Positions 52,382 through 62,567 are shown, counted from the first letter of the stretch. The stretch is DNA of 64,000 bases from Streptomyces sp. Y2F8-2 (GCF_014905555.1 NZ_BNGS01000002.1:806001-870000); one strand, 5' to 3'. Numbers and translations: made by a program. Notes: generated by a model not told the origin, from the sequence alone.

Positions 52382-53991
52382 GCGCCACACCCCGCAGACC
52401 GGTGGTGATCATCGGGGCGGGGCCTGTGGGAGTCACGGCCGCGCTCCTGCTCGCCCGTTACGGGGTGCGCAGCCTGCTCCTCGAACGTCACCGGGACGTC
52501 TACCCGCTGCCGCGTGCCGTCGTCGTGGACGACGAGGTCCGGCGGATCCTGCAGAGCGTCGGTGTCCACGAGGAGTTCGCCGCCCTCGCCCGTCCGGCGC
52601 CCGGGTTGCGGCTGCTGGACGCCCGGCGCCGCGTGATCGCCGAGTTCCCGCGGTCCCTGCACGGGCACCACGGCTTCCCGCAGACCAGCATGTTCGACCA
52701 GCCGGAGCTGGAACGGCTGCTGCGCGACGCTCTGGCCCGACGCCCCGAGTGCGAGCTGTGGGGCGGGGTGGAGGTTGTGTCTGTCACCCAGGACAGCGAC
52801 GGATCGCCCGCTGCCTCAGGTCCGGTGCGGGTCACCTTCCGCCGCGACGGCAGCGACAAGGACGAGCACGTGTGGGTCGATGCCGTCCTCGGCTGCGACG
52901 GCGCGGGCAGCATCACCCGCGACGCCATCGGCGCGAAGTGGGAGGACCTGCACTTCGAGGAGAGCTGGCGGGTGATCGACGTGCGCACCAGCCTGCCGGT
53001 GCGCACCTGGGAAGGCGCCGAGCAGATCTGCTGCCCCACCCGGCCGGCCACCTTCATGCGAGTCGGCGAGGACCGCTACCGCTGGGAGTTCCGGCTGGCC
53101 GAGGGTGAGCCCTTGGACGGCCCGGAGGGGCTGGAGCGGTTGCACGAGCTGGTCGCGCCCTGGGTCGACCTGCCGTCCGCTGCCCACGGGGGCGACGACT
53201 TCGAGGTGATCCGGCAGGCGCGATACACCTTCCGGGCCCGCCTCGCCAACCGGTGGCGCGGTGGGCGCGTCTTCCTGCTGGGCGACGCGGCCCACCTCAC
53301 CCCGCCCTTCATCGGGCAGGGCCTGTGCGCGGGCCTGCGCGACGCCCGCAACCTCACCTGGAAACTCGCCCGCGTCCTTCAGCAGGGCGCGGACGACCGC
53401 CTGCTGGACACCTACCAGCAGGAGCGCAAGCCGCACGCCCGCCACGTGATCCGTGTCGCGGTCGCCGTCGGCTGGGCCATGACCGGCGGACAGGACCGCG
53501 GTGCGGCCATCCGCCGGGCCGTGGTGGGCGCGGCCTGCCGCATCCCCGGTGTGACCGCGGCGGTGAGCCGCGACCTCAGTCCCGCACTGACCGCCAATCC
53601 GCTGGTACGACGCCGCCCCCGGCTGACCGGCCGCTCACTGGCCGGCACCTTCTGCCCGCAACCCTGGGTGATCGTCGACGGCAGGCGAGAGCGCCTCGAC
53701 GACATCCTCGGGGACTCCTTCGCCGTGCTGACCGCCGTGCCGCCCACGGCACGGATGACGGGCGTGGCCACGGCCCTTGACGCATCCGTGATCCATGTCG
53801 GCGACTTGGACGACGACGGCACGCTGGCCGCCTGGCTGGCACGCGGCCGGGCGGACGCCGTCCTGCTGCGCCCCGACCGCGTCGTGATGGACACCGTCCC
53901 CACCGGCACCGGCGACTTCACCGACGCCGCCGCCTGGGCTCCCCTGCTGCACACGGCCCGCCGCCCCGCCGAAGCCCGGCCCGCACCCTGA
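52378..53991 (+). CDS. mhpA: MhpA-like FAD aromatic hydroxylase
   Basis: A 537-residue flavoprotein monooxygenase. Motifs: VVIIGAGPVGVTAALLLARY (FAD), VLGCDGAGS (about residue 172, the DG motif) and VFLLGDAAHLTPPFIGQG (about 298). It resembles 3-(3-hydroxyphenyl)propionate hydroxylase, adding a second hydroxyl to a phenol so the dioxygenase can cut the ring. GTG 52378 overlaps the FAH stop by four bases. The natural substrate is not certain; other PHBH-type hydroxylases look alike. Confidence 0.87.
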   Translation: MSATPRRPVVIIGAGPVGVTAALLLARYGVRSLLLERHRDVYPLPRAVVVDDEVRRILQSVGVHEEFAALARPAPGLRLLDARRRVIAEFPRSLHGHHGFPQTSMFDQPELERLLRDALARRPECELWGGVEVVSVTQDSDGSPAASGPVRVTFRRDGSDKDEHVWVDAVLGCDGAGSITRDAIGAKWEDLHFEESWRVIDVRTSLPVRTWEGAEQICCPTRPATFMRVGEDRYRWEFRLAEGEPLDGPEGLERLHELVAPWVDLPSAAHGGDDFEVIRQARYTFRARLANRWRGGRVFLLGDAAHLTPPFIGQGLCAGLRDARNLTWKLARVLQQGADDRLLDTYQQERKPHARHVIRVAVAVGWAMTGGQDRGAAIRRAVVGAACRIPGVTAAVSRDLSPALTANPLVRRRPRLTGRSLAGTFCPQPWVIVDGRRERLDDILGDSFAVLTAVPPTARMTGVATALDASVIHVGDLDDDGTLAAWLARGRADAVLLRPDRVVMDTVPTGTGDFTDAAAWAPLLHTARRPAEARPAP

Positions 53992-54007
53992 CGAGGAACA
54001 CCACACC

Positions 54008-56041
54008 ATGACCACCCCGCACTCCACGCCCTGTCCGGAGCCCTTCCTGCCGCCCGACCCCCAAGCGGCCGCCGGCAGCCGCATCGCGGACTTTGCCCGC
54101 TGGGCCGCCCGGCACCAGGGCGCCGAAGGGATTCCGGACCCGACCGACTACCAGGCCCTGCACCGCTGGTCCGTCACCGACCTGGAAGGATTCTGGGCCG
54201 CGGCGTGGGAGTACTTCGACATCGACGCCACCACTCCGTACGAGCGGGTGCTGGCCGAGGAGACCATGCCCGGCGCCCGCTGGTTTCCGGGCGCCACCCT
54301 CAACTACGCCCACCACGCACTGCGCAACCTGCACCCGGACGCCCCCGCGATCACCGCACTGGACGAGACCGGAGCCGCCTACGAGATCACGGGCCGGCAG
54401 CTCCGCGCCCAGGTCGCCTCCGTCGCGGCCACCCTGCGCGACCTGGGCGTCGGACCGGGCGACCGGGTGGTCGGCTACCTGCCCAACACCCCCCACGCCG
54501 TCATCGCCTTCCTCGCCACCGCCAGCCTGGGCGCGGTGTGGTCCGTGTGCGGCCAGGACTACGCGCCCAAAGCCGCAGCCGACCGCTTCGCCCAGCTCGA
54601 ACCCACGGTGCTCATCACCGCGGACGGCTACCTCTTCAACGGCACCGCGCACGACCGCCGCGCGGCCTCCCTCGACCTGGCCGCCGCCCTGCCCACGCTC
54701 AAGGCCACGATTCTCGTGGACCACCTGGGTCTTGCGTGGCCCGCGTCCCGGGCCGCGAGGCTGACGGTTCCCTGGGAGGACGCGGCCGGCCGCACCGAGT
54801 ACCTCACCATCACCCCGGTGCCGTTCGACCACCCGCTGTGGATCGTCTTCTCCTCCGGCACCACCGGGCTACCCAAAGGCATCGTCCACGGCCACGGAGG
54901 CGTCCTGCTGGAACACCTCAAGACCCTCGGCCTGCAGTGCGACCTCGGCGTCGGTGACCGCCTGCTGTGGTACACCACCACCCACTGGATGATGTGGAAC
55001 CTGGTCGTCTCCACCCTGCTGACCGGTGCCGCCACCTGCACCTACGACGGCAGCCCCGCTCCGGTGGCGCGCCCGGACGTCCTGTGGGAGCTGGCGGCCC
55101 GCCACAAGGTCACCGTCTTCGGCACCAGTCCCCAGTACCTGCTGGCCATGGCCAAGCTCGGCGTCGACCCCGCCGTGCACGACCTTTCGGCGATCCGCGT
55201 CATCGGCTGCACCGGCTCCACCCTGCCGGCCTCCGCCTACCCCTGGGTCCGCGACCACGTCGGCGCAGGCGTCCAGCTGGCCTCCACCAGCGGCGGCACG
55301 GACGTCGTCTCCGGCTTCGCCGGCAGCGCCCCCACCACCCCGGTGTGGGCGGGTGAACTGTCGGCTCCCAACCTCGGCGTGGCGCTCGCGGCGTACGACG
55401 GCGCGGGACGGCCGGTCGTCGACCAGGTCGGCGAACTGGTCGTCACCCGGCCCATGCCCTCCATGCCGCTGTATTTCTGGAACGACCCCGACGGCAGCCG
55501 CTACCGCGACGCCTACTTCAGCGCCTACCCGGGCGTGTGGCGGCACGGCGACTGGATCACTCTCACCTCCCACGGCTCGGTGATCGTCCATGGCCGCTCC
55601 GACGCCACCCTCAACCGCAACGGCGTACGCCTGGGCAGCGCCGACATCCACGACATCGTCGAACGACTCCCCGAGATCACCGAGGCCCTCGTCATCGGCG
55701 CGGAGGAACCCGACGGCGGCTACTGGATGCCGCTCTTCGTCGTCCTCACGGACGGGAACGTCCTGGACGATGCCCTGTGCGAGAAGATCCGCGACGCGAT
55801 CCGCGCCGGCGCCTCCCCCCGCCATGTCCCCGACGAGATCCTCGCCGTGCCGGCCATCCCGCACACAAAGACCGGCAAGAAACTCGAGGTCCCGGTCAAG
55901 CGCCTCCTTCAGGGCGCCCCCGCCGAGCAGGTCCTCAACCCCTCCGCGGTCGACAACCCCGACCTGATCGCCTACTTCGCCGGCCTGGGAGCCGAACGCC
56001 GCCAGGCCCCTTGTCCGCACACCCCCGAGGGCGTCTCGTGA
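54008..56041 (+). CDS. Acetoacetyl-CoA synthetase
   Basis: A 677-residue ANL-family ligase with the AMP-binding loop IVFSSGTTGLPKGIVHGHGG (about residue 280), TSGGTDVVSGF and the C-terminal lysine KTGKK. The N-terminal extension (WAARHQGAEGIPDPTDYQAL) and length match acetoacetate-CoA ligases. It would turn acetoacetate or a similar keto acid from ring cleavage into its CoA ester for central metabolism. It starts 17 bases after the hydroxylase gene and overlaps the next gene by four bases. Confidence 0.92.
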   Translation: MTTPHSTPCPEPFLPPDPQAAAGSRIADFARWAARHQGAEGIPDPTDYQALHRWSVTDLEGFWAAAWEYFDIDATTPYERVLAEETMPGARWFPGATLNYAHHALRNLHPDAPAITALDETGAAYEITGRQLRAQVASVAATLRDLGVGPGDRVVGYLPNTPHAVIAFLATASLGAVWSVCGQDYAPKAAADRFAQLEPTVLITADGYLFNGTAHDRRAASLDLAAALPTLKATILVDHLGLAWPASRAARLTVPWEDAAGRTEYLTITPVPFDHPLWIVFSSGTTGLPKGIVHGHGGVLLEHLKTLGLQCDLGVGDRLLWYTTTHWMMWNLVVSTLLTGAATCTYDGSPAPVARPDVLWELAARHKVTVFGTSPQYLLAMAKLGVDPAVHDLSAIRVIGCTGSTLPASAYPWVRDHVGAGVQLASTSGGTDVVSGFAGSAPTTPVWAGELSAPNLGVALAAYDGAGRPVVDQVGELVVTRPMPSMPLYFWNDPDGSRYRDAYFSAYPGVWRHGDWITLTSHGSVIVHGRSDATLNRNGVRLGSADIHDIVERLPEITEALVIGAEEPDGGYWMPLFVVLTDGNVLDDALCEKIRDAIRAGASPRHVPDEILAVPAIPHTKTGKKLEVPVKRLLQGAPAEQVLNPSAVDNPDLIAYFAGLGAERRQAPCPHTPEGVS

Positions 56042-56385
56042 TCCTCTCCGCCTCGCTGACCTGTCTCATCGCGTTGATCTTCGCCCTGCTGGGCGTGGCC
56101 AAGATCCTGGCCCTGGGTCCGATGCCCGAGCTGGCCGCCCACGCCGGCTTCACCACCGCGGCCTACCGGGTCATCGGCGGGCTGGAGCTGGCGGGCGCCA
56201 TAGGCGTGGCCCTCGGCCCGGTCGTACCGCTGTGCGGCGGCCTGGCCGGCATCGGACTGCTGGCGCTGCTCGCCGGTGCCGTGACGATGCACGTACGCAG
56301 GGGCGACGGGCTGACCAAGCTCCTCCCCGCCGTGACATGCGCGGCCCTGGTCGCCTGGTATCTCGTATTCCTCGCCGGCCTCTGA
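56038..56385 (+). CDS. DoxX-like small membrane protein
   Basis: A 115-residue protein with four hydrophobic helices and the pattern FALLGVAKILALGPMPELAA, like DoxX-family proteins, which occur with oxidoreductases. GTG 56038 overlaps the ligase stop (GTGA), so it belongs to the operon. Its role there is not known. Confidence 0.8.
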   Translation: MILSASLTCLIALIFALLGVAKILALGPMPELAAHAGFTTAAYRVIGGLELAGAIGVALGPVVPLCGGLAGIGLLALLAGAVTMHVRRGDGLTKLLPAVTCAALVAWYLVFLAGL

Positions 56386-56457
56386 CCCGTTCCGGGAGAC
56401 TGTCGGCGGCCACTCGTCCTGTTAGCGAGCCCACGGCGGGGCTGGCAGACTGACTCT

Positions 56458-57159
56458 GTGGTTCCGCTGATGGTCGCGGCGGATCAGATCGCGTCCTCAT
56501 CGCTTACCGGCGCCAGTGTGGTATCAGTCTGCGCACTGCTCTTCACCGTCGCGTCGTTCTGGTGGCTCAACGCCCGACAGGGACGCCTGCAGGCGTGGGA
56601 ACCTCATTCCTTCGCGGCGATCGTCCACGGTTCCACGGCACGCCTACGACTGCCTCTCGTCCTGCACAACACCGGTCCCAAACCGATCGTCGTGCAGGAC
56701 CTCATCCTGACCTTCCCTGATGAACCCGCCTCTCATCTGCCCCTCCTGTGGGTGTCCTCCCCGCCCCGGCTCCAACCGGGGCCGGACGAGGAGGCGAAGC
56801 TGCCCGCCGGATTCGTCGTGCCCGGCAGAGAAGCGCAACAACTCTTCCTCGAGTTCGACGCACCGTTTTCCGGATTCCTCCCGGAGGCCCGTGACTACAA
56901 GGCCCAGCTACAAGTTCGGGTCGGCCACCGCAAGGGTTGGCGCCCCCTTTTGACGTTCACCTTGAGAGCGGCCAACATCATCGATCCGGATCGCTACACC
57001 GTCTACAACAACGCACCGGTCGAGCTGACGAAGGAAGATCAGAGAAGAGCGGACGCGGCGCTCCTCGAGTTGCTGGAAGAGCACGGGGACGGCTCCCCTC
57101 CGAGCGGCAGGAAACAGAGAGACCCGCCGAATGACGGCGACGCCGACACGAACAGCTGA
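56458..57159 (+). CDS. Unknown membrane-anchored protein
   Basis: A 233-residue protein with one N-terminal helix (residues about 17-36, TGASVVSVCALLFTVASFWW), then a beta-rich domain (FAAIVHGSTARLRLPLVLHN, FVVPGREAQQLFLEF) like an immunoglobulin fold, and a charged tail. No family recognised. GTG 56458 is close to the end of the catabolic operon (72 bases) and lacks a clear ribosome site; ATG 56470 is an alternative. Base composition is slightly less GC-rich than neighbours. Confidence 0.6.
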   Translation: MVPLMVAADQIASSSLTGASVVSVCALLFTVASFWWLNARQGRLQAWEPHSFAAIVHGSTARLRLPLVLHNTGPKPIVVQDLILTFPDEPASHLPLLWVSSPPRLQPGPDEEAKLPAGFVVPGREAQQLFLEFDAPFSGFLPEARDYKAQLQVRVGHRKGWRPLLTFTLRAANIIDPDRYTVYNNAPVELTKEDQRRADAALLELLEEHGDGSPPSGRKQRDPPNDGDADTNS

Positions 57160-57494
57160 TACGAAGTCTCGGATCGGCGTCACCGGGAATTTGCTCCGTG
57201 GTCATGTTCCGCCGCCGAGAGCCTTCCCGAAGCCGGGCGTAGCGTGAAGTGACGGATGCCTGTCCGAACTCGTGCTGCAGCGAGCGGGTCCAAGGCACGA
57301 GCACGGGCCTCGGCAGACCTATGAACCCAGAGCACTTACATGCTCGCCTTGTTTGAGTCGGTAAGGGGTTGGAGGAGTCCGATGCCGATCACAGCCTCGC
57401 CAGCGGCCAGGGCGCCCACCTCAGCATCGCCGCCTGAAGCCTTTGCCGAATTTCTCGCGGACCGAGAGACGGAAGGCCGCTCATCCCTCGATCC
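57160..57494. other. 335-base region without a recognised gene
   Basis: Short frames exist on both strands, for example minus-strand frames near 57300-57180, but none carries motifs I know. No strong hairpin or palindrome was noticed. Confidence 0.4.
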
Positions 57495-58607
57495 ATGCGC
57501 GCGCTCGTAGCCGTAGCGGCCGGCGAGCCCACCGATGTCCTGCGGCTGGAATCCCGGCCTGTTCCCACGCCGGACGCCGGTCAGGCGTTGATCCGTGTGA
57601 AGGCGACCCCGGTTCACGCGAGTGATCTGCACGTGCTGCGCGGCCGCTACGGCTTCTCGCCGGAGTTTCCCGCTGTCGGGGGCTACATGGAGTGCGTGGG
57701 CCGTGTCGCGGACCTGGGCCCGCAAACCGAAGGGCTGAAGGTCGGTGAGCGCGTGGTGGCCGCCGCGATCCCGGCTGTACCCGGACCCCCTGTGGCAGGC
57801 ACCTGGCAGGAATACCTCGTCGCCGACACGCGCAGGCTGCTGTCGGTCCCCGACCATCTGAGCGACTCCACCGCCTGTCAACTCGCCGTCAATCCATTGA
57901 CCGCGCTGCTCCTCGTTACGCGCGAACTCGACGTACAGCCGGGCGAATGGCTGTTGCAGACCGCCGCCGGCTCCACAGTGGGCCGGCTCGTGATCCAGCT
58001 GTCCCGGCATCTGGGGATTCGTACGATCGATGTCGTGCGCCGACGTGCTGCTGTCGAGGAGATCACAGCGCTCGGTGGAGGCGAGGTCATCTGCACAGAG
58101 GACGAGGACCTGGTGCAGCGCGTCGCTGAGATCGCGGGACCGACCGGCGTTCGGTAGGCCGCCGACTGTGTCGCGGGCCCCGTCGGCGCCCAAGTGTCCC
58201 AGGCACTGGCTCCCGGAGGAGAGCTGGTCGTATACGGCGCGCTCTCCACCCACCGAAAGACCGACCCAGCAGCGCTGACGATCCCTCTCCAGGCGCGCTC
58301 GGTCATCTACGAGACCAAAAAAGTCCGTGGCTTCTGGCTGAACCGCTGGTTCGGCAGCGCCTCGCCGGAGGACGCGCTGCGCGCGCTGGCCCAGGTGCGC
58401 GGTCTCGTCGCCGATGGGGTGCTGAGCATCCCCCAGGGCCGGCCGTTCCCGCTCGAAGCTTTCGCAGAAGCCGTCACGCTCGCCGAAGCACCCGCACACG
58501 GCACCAAGCCACTGTTCGTCTTCGATGACGAGCGGGACGAACATGACAGCACATCAGAAGGAGCGTCATCTCAGCGTCGAGATGATGTGCCGCCGTCCGC
58601 GCCGTAA
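57495..58607 (+). pseudogene. MDR zinc-free oxidoreductase interrupted by a TAG stop
   Basis: A quinone-oxidoreductase/enoyl-reductase-like MDR gene. From ATG 57495 it reads MRALVAVAAGEPTDVLRLES, then AAAIPAVPGPPVAGTWQEYL and TAAGSTVGRLVIQLSRHLGI (NADPH loop). At 58155-58157 an in-frame TAG interrupts GPTGVR-stop-AADCVAGPVGAQ; the frame then continues normally to 58607 (LAPGGELVVYGALSTHRKTD, AEAPAHGTKPLFVF). A single C-to-T change of a CAG glutamine codon would account for it. The product is probably truncated at 220 residues and inactive unless the stop is read through or the base is wrong. Confidence 0.8.
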
Positions 58608-58757
58608 CGGTGAACGTTCACCCGTCGACCCGGCACGACGTCACGAAACGGCAGGTCAGCGTCGTTCGTGAGGCATACGACGCGCTTCACGTCATGCACT
58701 TCGGGGAACAGGTCGAGCACACCCGGCCACGCCTGAGAAACCCGAGAAAGCTGCAGG

Positions 58758-60086
58758 TCAGGGCCGCTTTGCAGCGGGTTCCAGAATCGCCACACACTCC
58801 ACGTGCGACGTCATCGGAAACAGATCGAACGCCCGAAGCGTCCGCACCCGGTACCCGCCCTCCCGGAAGTACGCCAGGTCCCGTGCCAGGGCGGCCGGGT
58901 CGCAGGCGACGTAGGCGATCCTGCGTGCGCCCAGCGAGGAGAGGTGGGCGACCGCCCTGCGGCCCGCGCCCGCCCGCGGCGGGTCGAGGACGATCAGGTC
59001 GACCTCCGTGATGCCCGTGCGCGGCAGGACCGATTCGACCTTGCCCTGTTCGATGCGGACGCGCGGGAAGTCGGCGAGGTTGTGCCGGGCGTCCTCCACC
59101 GCGCGCCTGCCCGACTCGATGCCGAGCACCGCGCCCTTCTCGCCGACCCGGTCGGCCAGCGCGCCCGCGAAGAGGCCGACGCCGCAGTACAGGTCGAGCG
59201 CCATGTCGCCCTTGCGCGGCAGCAGGCCCTGCATCACCGCCGTGACCAGGGTGTCCGCCGCCTTGGGGTGGACCTGCCAGAAGCCGCCGGCCCCGACGCG
59301 GTGCGTACGGCCGTCGGCGCGTTCGCGGACGAAGGGGCGGCCGTGGACGCGGTGGATGCCGCCCGTCTTCTCGTCGACGCGCAGGACGGAGACCGGCTTG
59401 TCCAGTTCCACCAGCGGCAGGCGCGCGCCAGGCTTCGGGGTCAGGATGACCTGGCGGTCCTGGGAACCCGTCGCCGCGATCGCCTCGACGGAGTCCATCC
59501 CCGTCCAGTCCCGCTTTTCGATGCCCAGCTCACTGACGCCCTCGGCGGCGATCAGGCAGTGGTCGATCGGCTCCACCTCGTGCGAGCGGTGCCGGCGCAG
59601 GCCCGCCCTGCCGGACGCGTCCACCGCGTACTGCACCCGCGTACGCCACTGGGGCACCTCGCCCGCCGGCAGCTTGTCACCCTCCGCCGGCACCACCGTG
59701 CCGTCCCAGCCCGCCTCCTCGGGCGTGAGGCCCGCGAGCCGGTGCAGCTGCTCGGCGATCACCTCGGCCTTCAGCCGGCGCTGTGCGCCCGGCTTGGCGT
59801 GCTGCCAGTCGCAGCCGCCGCAGCGGCCGGGGCCGGCGTAGGGGCAGGGGGCCTCCACGCGGTCCTTCGACGCCTCCAGCACGCGTACGGCGTCCGCGCG
59901 CAGGAAACGGGCTCCCTCCTCCCCCTCGGTCACCCGGGCCACGACCCGCTCGCCGGGCAGTGCGTGCCGGACGAAGAGGACCTGACCGGCGGCCGTACGG
60001 GCGATGCAGTGGCCGCCGTGGGCGACGGGGCCGATCTCGACCTCGTACTCCTCCCCCACCAGCGACTTCTTCGGTTCTGCCTGCAT
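58758..60086 (-). CDS. TRAM-domain TrmA/RlmD-family RNA uracil-C5 methyltransferase
   Basis: A 442-residue SAM-dependent enzyme that methylates a uridine in rRNA or tRNA. Residues about 10-65 are a TRAM domain (GEEYEVEIGPVAHGG); cysteines in CPYAGPGRCGGCDWQH form a likely Fe-S site; the SAM region is ALDLYCGVGLFAGALADRVG, and the catalytic cysteine lies in YVACDPAALARDLA. ATG 60086 has GGAG ten bases upstream; the frame is open to 60164. The last residues (FPMTSHVECVAILEPAAKRP) also survive as a scrap at 29038. Confidence 0.92.
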   Translation of the reverse strand: MQAEPKKSLVGEEYEVEIGPVAHGGHCIARTAAGQVLFVRHALPGERVVARVTEGEEGARFLRADAVRVLEASKDRVEAPCPYAGPGRCGGCDWQHAKPGAQRRLKAEVIAEQLHRLAGLTPEEAGWDGTVVPAEGDKLPAGEVPQWRTRVQYAVDASGRAGLRRHRSHEVEPIDHCLIAAEGVSELGIEKRDWTGMDSVEAIAATGSQDRQVILTPKPGARLPLVELDKPVSVLRVDEKTGGIHRVHGRPFVRERADGRTHRVGAGGFWQVHPKAADTLVTAVMQGLLPRKGDMALDLYCGVGLFAGALADRVGEKGAVLGIESGRRAVEDARHNLADFPRVRIEQGKVESVLPRTGITEVDLIVLDPPRAGAGRRAVAHLSSLGARRIAYVACDPAALARDLAYFREGGYRVRTLRAFDLFPMTSHVECVAILEPAAKRP

Positions 60087-60222
60087 GGGGGGCGACTCCA
60101 GATCCAGAAATGCGGGAAACGGGCGCGAACACGACGACGGCGTGTCGACGGTTCGGCCGGACAACAGCCCACCAGTCTACGTGGGTGCCGTCCGGCCGTT
60201 CACCATGGTCCGGGGGCGGGCC

Positions 60223-62283
60223 TCAGCTCTGCGACGCCTGAGAGGCCGACGACTCCCGCGTCCGCTCCTGCGCCGGTCCGCGCCGCACCGCACCCGGCGC
60301 GTTCCACTCCTGCCGCTTGCGGGCGCGCCGCTTGGCCGCCTCCGAGGACGCCAGCTGGTACGGCACCGAGGTCACCATGACGCCCGGCGTGAACAGCAGC
60401 CGGCCCTTGAGCCGCAGTGCGCTCTGGTTGTGCAGCAGATGCTCGTACCAGTGGCCCACCACGTACTCGGGGATGATCACCGAGACGGCGTCGCGCGGGG
60501 ACTCGCGGCGCAGGCCCTTGACGTACTCGATCACGGGGCGGGTGATCTCCCGGTACGGCGAGTCGAGGACCTTCAGCGGCACGTCGATGCCGCGCCGCTC
60601 CCACTCCTCCCTCAGCGCCTTCGTCTCCGCCGGGTCGACGTTGACGCTGAGTGCCTCCAGGCTGTCGGAGCGCAGCAGTTTGGCGTAGGCGAGGGCGCGC
60701 AGCGTGGGTCGGTGGATCTTGGAGATCAGGACCACCGAGTGGACCCGGGAGGGGCGCACACTGTCGTCGCTGGGGCCCTCGGGCGCGGCGAGTTCCTCGG
60801 CCACACCGTCGTAGTGGCGACGGATCGCGGTCATCGTCGCGAAGAAGATGCACATGCCGAGCAGGGCGACCCAGGCGCCGTGCGTGAACTTCGTGACCAG
60901 GACGACGACCAGCACCAGACCGGTGAAGAAGGCGCCGAAGGCGTTGATGGCGCGCGAACGGATCATGTGGCGGCGCTTGGCCTGGTCCTTCTCCACGGCC
61001 AGGTGCCGGTTCCAGTGCTTGACCATGCCGGTCTGGCTGAGCGTGAAGGAGACGAACACGCCCACGATGTAGAGCTGGATCAGCCGGGTCGAGTCGGCGC
61101 CGTAGATGAAGATCAGCAGTGTCGCCGCGCCGGCCAGCAGCACGATGCCGTTGGAGAAGGCCAGGCGGTCGCCGCGGGTGTGCAGCTGGCGCGGCAGGTA
61201 GCGGTCCTGGGCGAGGATCGAGCCGAGCAGCGGGAAGCCGTTGTAGGCGGTGTTCGCGGCGAGGAACAGCACCAGCGCGGTGGCGGCCGCAAGGACGACG
61301 AACAGGAAGCTGCCCTTGCCGAAGACGGCCTCGGCGACCTGCGAGATCACCGGGTTCTGGACGTATCCGGAGCCGAGCGGGTTGCCGTTGTGGAGCAGGT
61401 CGGTGGCCGGGTGCTCGGCCATGCGGACCTTGGTCGTCATGGCGAGGACGATGATGCCGCAGAACATGGTGACGGCGAGCAGGCCCATCATCGCGAGCGT
61501 GGTCGCCGCGTTCTTCGACTTGGGCTTGCGGAAGGCCGGGACGCCGTTGGAGATCGCCTCCACACCGGTGAGGGCGGCGCAGCCGGAGGAGAAGGCGCGC
61601 AGGAGGAGGAAGACGAGCGCGAAGCCCGCTATGCCCTGGTGCTCGGCCTTGATCTGGTACGCGGCCGTGGGCGCCCGCATGGTGTCGTCGAGGACCAGCC
61701 CGCGGAAGGCACCCCACGCGATCATGATGAAGACGCCCGCGACGAAGACGTAGGTCGGGATCGCGAACAGCGTGCCGGACTCCTTGACGCCGCGCAGGTT
61801 CATCAGTGTGAGCAGCACGACCACGGCGACCGCGCAGAACACCTTGTGCTCGACGACGAACGGGATCGCCGAGCCCAGGTTCTCGATGCCGGACGAGATC
61901 GACACGGCGACCGTGAGGACGTAGTCGACGAGCAGGGCGCTGGCGACGGTGAGGCCGGCCTTGGGACCGAGGTTGGTGGTGGCCACCTCGTAGTCGCCGC
62001 CGCCGCTGGGGTACGCGTGCACGTTCTGCCGGTAGGAGGCGACCACCGTGAACATGAGCACGACGACGGCGACGGCGATCCAGGGGCTGAAGTGGTAGGC
62101 CGACACGCCCGCGATGGAGAGGACCAGCAGAACTTCTCCGGGCGCGTACGCGACGGAGGAGAGCGGGTCGGAGGCGAAGACGGGGAGTGCGATGCGCTTC
62201 GGCAGGAGCGTTTCCCCCAGCCGGTCGCTGCGCAGTGCGCGCCCGATCAGGATCCGTTTGGGCACGTCGGTCAGTTTGGACAC
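60223..62283 (-). CDS. APC-superfamily permease, KimA-like potassium transporter
   Basis: A 686-residue protein: twelve helices (about residues 30-480) and a cytosolic C-terminal domain of about 170 residues. The beginning (LIGRALRSDRLGETLLPKR, LPVFASDPLSSVAYAPGE) follows the pattern of KimA (YdaO), the high-affinity K+/H+ symporter. Databases usually call it an APC amino-acid permease. Two RCK proteins of the TrkA type are divergent from it, which favours potassium. The GTG at 62283 starts the conserved part (MSKLTDVPKR); a longer frame with ATG 62400 exists. Confidence 0.8.
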   Translation of the reverse strand: MSKLTDVPKRILIGRALRSDRLGETLLPKRIALPVFASDPLSSVAYAPGEVLLVLSIAGVSAYHFSPWIAVAVVVLMFTVVASYRQNVHAYPSGGGDYEVATTNLGPKAGLTVASALLVDYVLTVAVSISSGIENLGSAIPFVVEHKVFCAVAVVVLLTLMNLRGVKESGTLFAIPTYVFVAGVFIMIAWGAFRGLVLDDTMRAPTAAYQIKAEHQGIAGFALVFLLLRAFSSGCAALTGVEAISNGVPAFRKPKSKNAATTLAMMGLLAVTMFCGIIVLAMTTKVRMAEHPATDLLHNGNPLGSGYVQNPVISQVAEAVFGKGSFLFVVLAAATALVLFLAANTAYNGFPLLGSILAQDRYLPRQLHTRGDRLAFSNGIVLLAGAATLLIFIYGADSTRLIQLYIVGVFVSFTLSQTGMVKHWNRHLAVEKDQAKRRHMIRSRAINAFGAFFTGLVLVVVLVTKFTHGAWVALLGMCIFFATMTAIRRHYDGVAEELAAPEGPSDDSVRPSRVHSVVLISKIHRPTLRALAYAKLLRSDSLEALSVNVDPAETKALREEWERRGIDVPLKVLDSPYREITRPVIEYVKGLRRESPRDAVSVIIPEYVVGHWYEHLLHNQSALRLKGRLLFTPGVMVTSVPYQLASSEAAKRRARKRQEWNAPGAVRRGPAQERTRESSASQASQS

Positions 62284-62567
62284 AACAGAGGATCGTAAGG
62301 GGTCGTTCGGGCGCCCCTCCACCCGCGGGAGGAGATCTGCCTCACGAGTGAAATGCGTGAGGGGGCGCGCTGCGGATTCCGCAGGTGAGGGGTTCGGCAT
62401 GACTCTATGACAAAACCCCTTCGGCTGCCGCCCGGGAGGTTGCCCGTACGACGGGCGCGGCATGGTGCACGGGGGTCCCCTGTACGGACCGCGCGTGTGT
62501 AGCTTGGGCGGCGGTCTGAGAACCTGGTTGGACTGAGTCATAAACCATTGACATCGGAAGGACGGTC
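62284..62567. promoter_or_regulatory. Divergent promoter region of the potassium genes
   Basis: 284 bases between the permease and the TrkA pair. GGAAGG precedes GTG 62568. A c-di-AMP (ydaO-type) riboswitch was looked for and its conserved elements were not seen. Otherwise no clear operator. Confidence 0.4.

Noticed and set aside
62284-62567. c-di-AMP (ydaO) riboswitch before the KimA-like gene
   Set aside because: The conserved purine-rich blocks of that class were not found on the minus strand.
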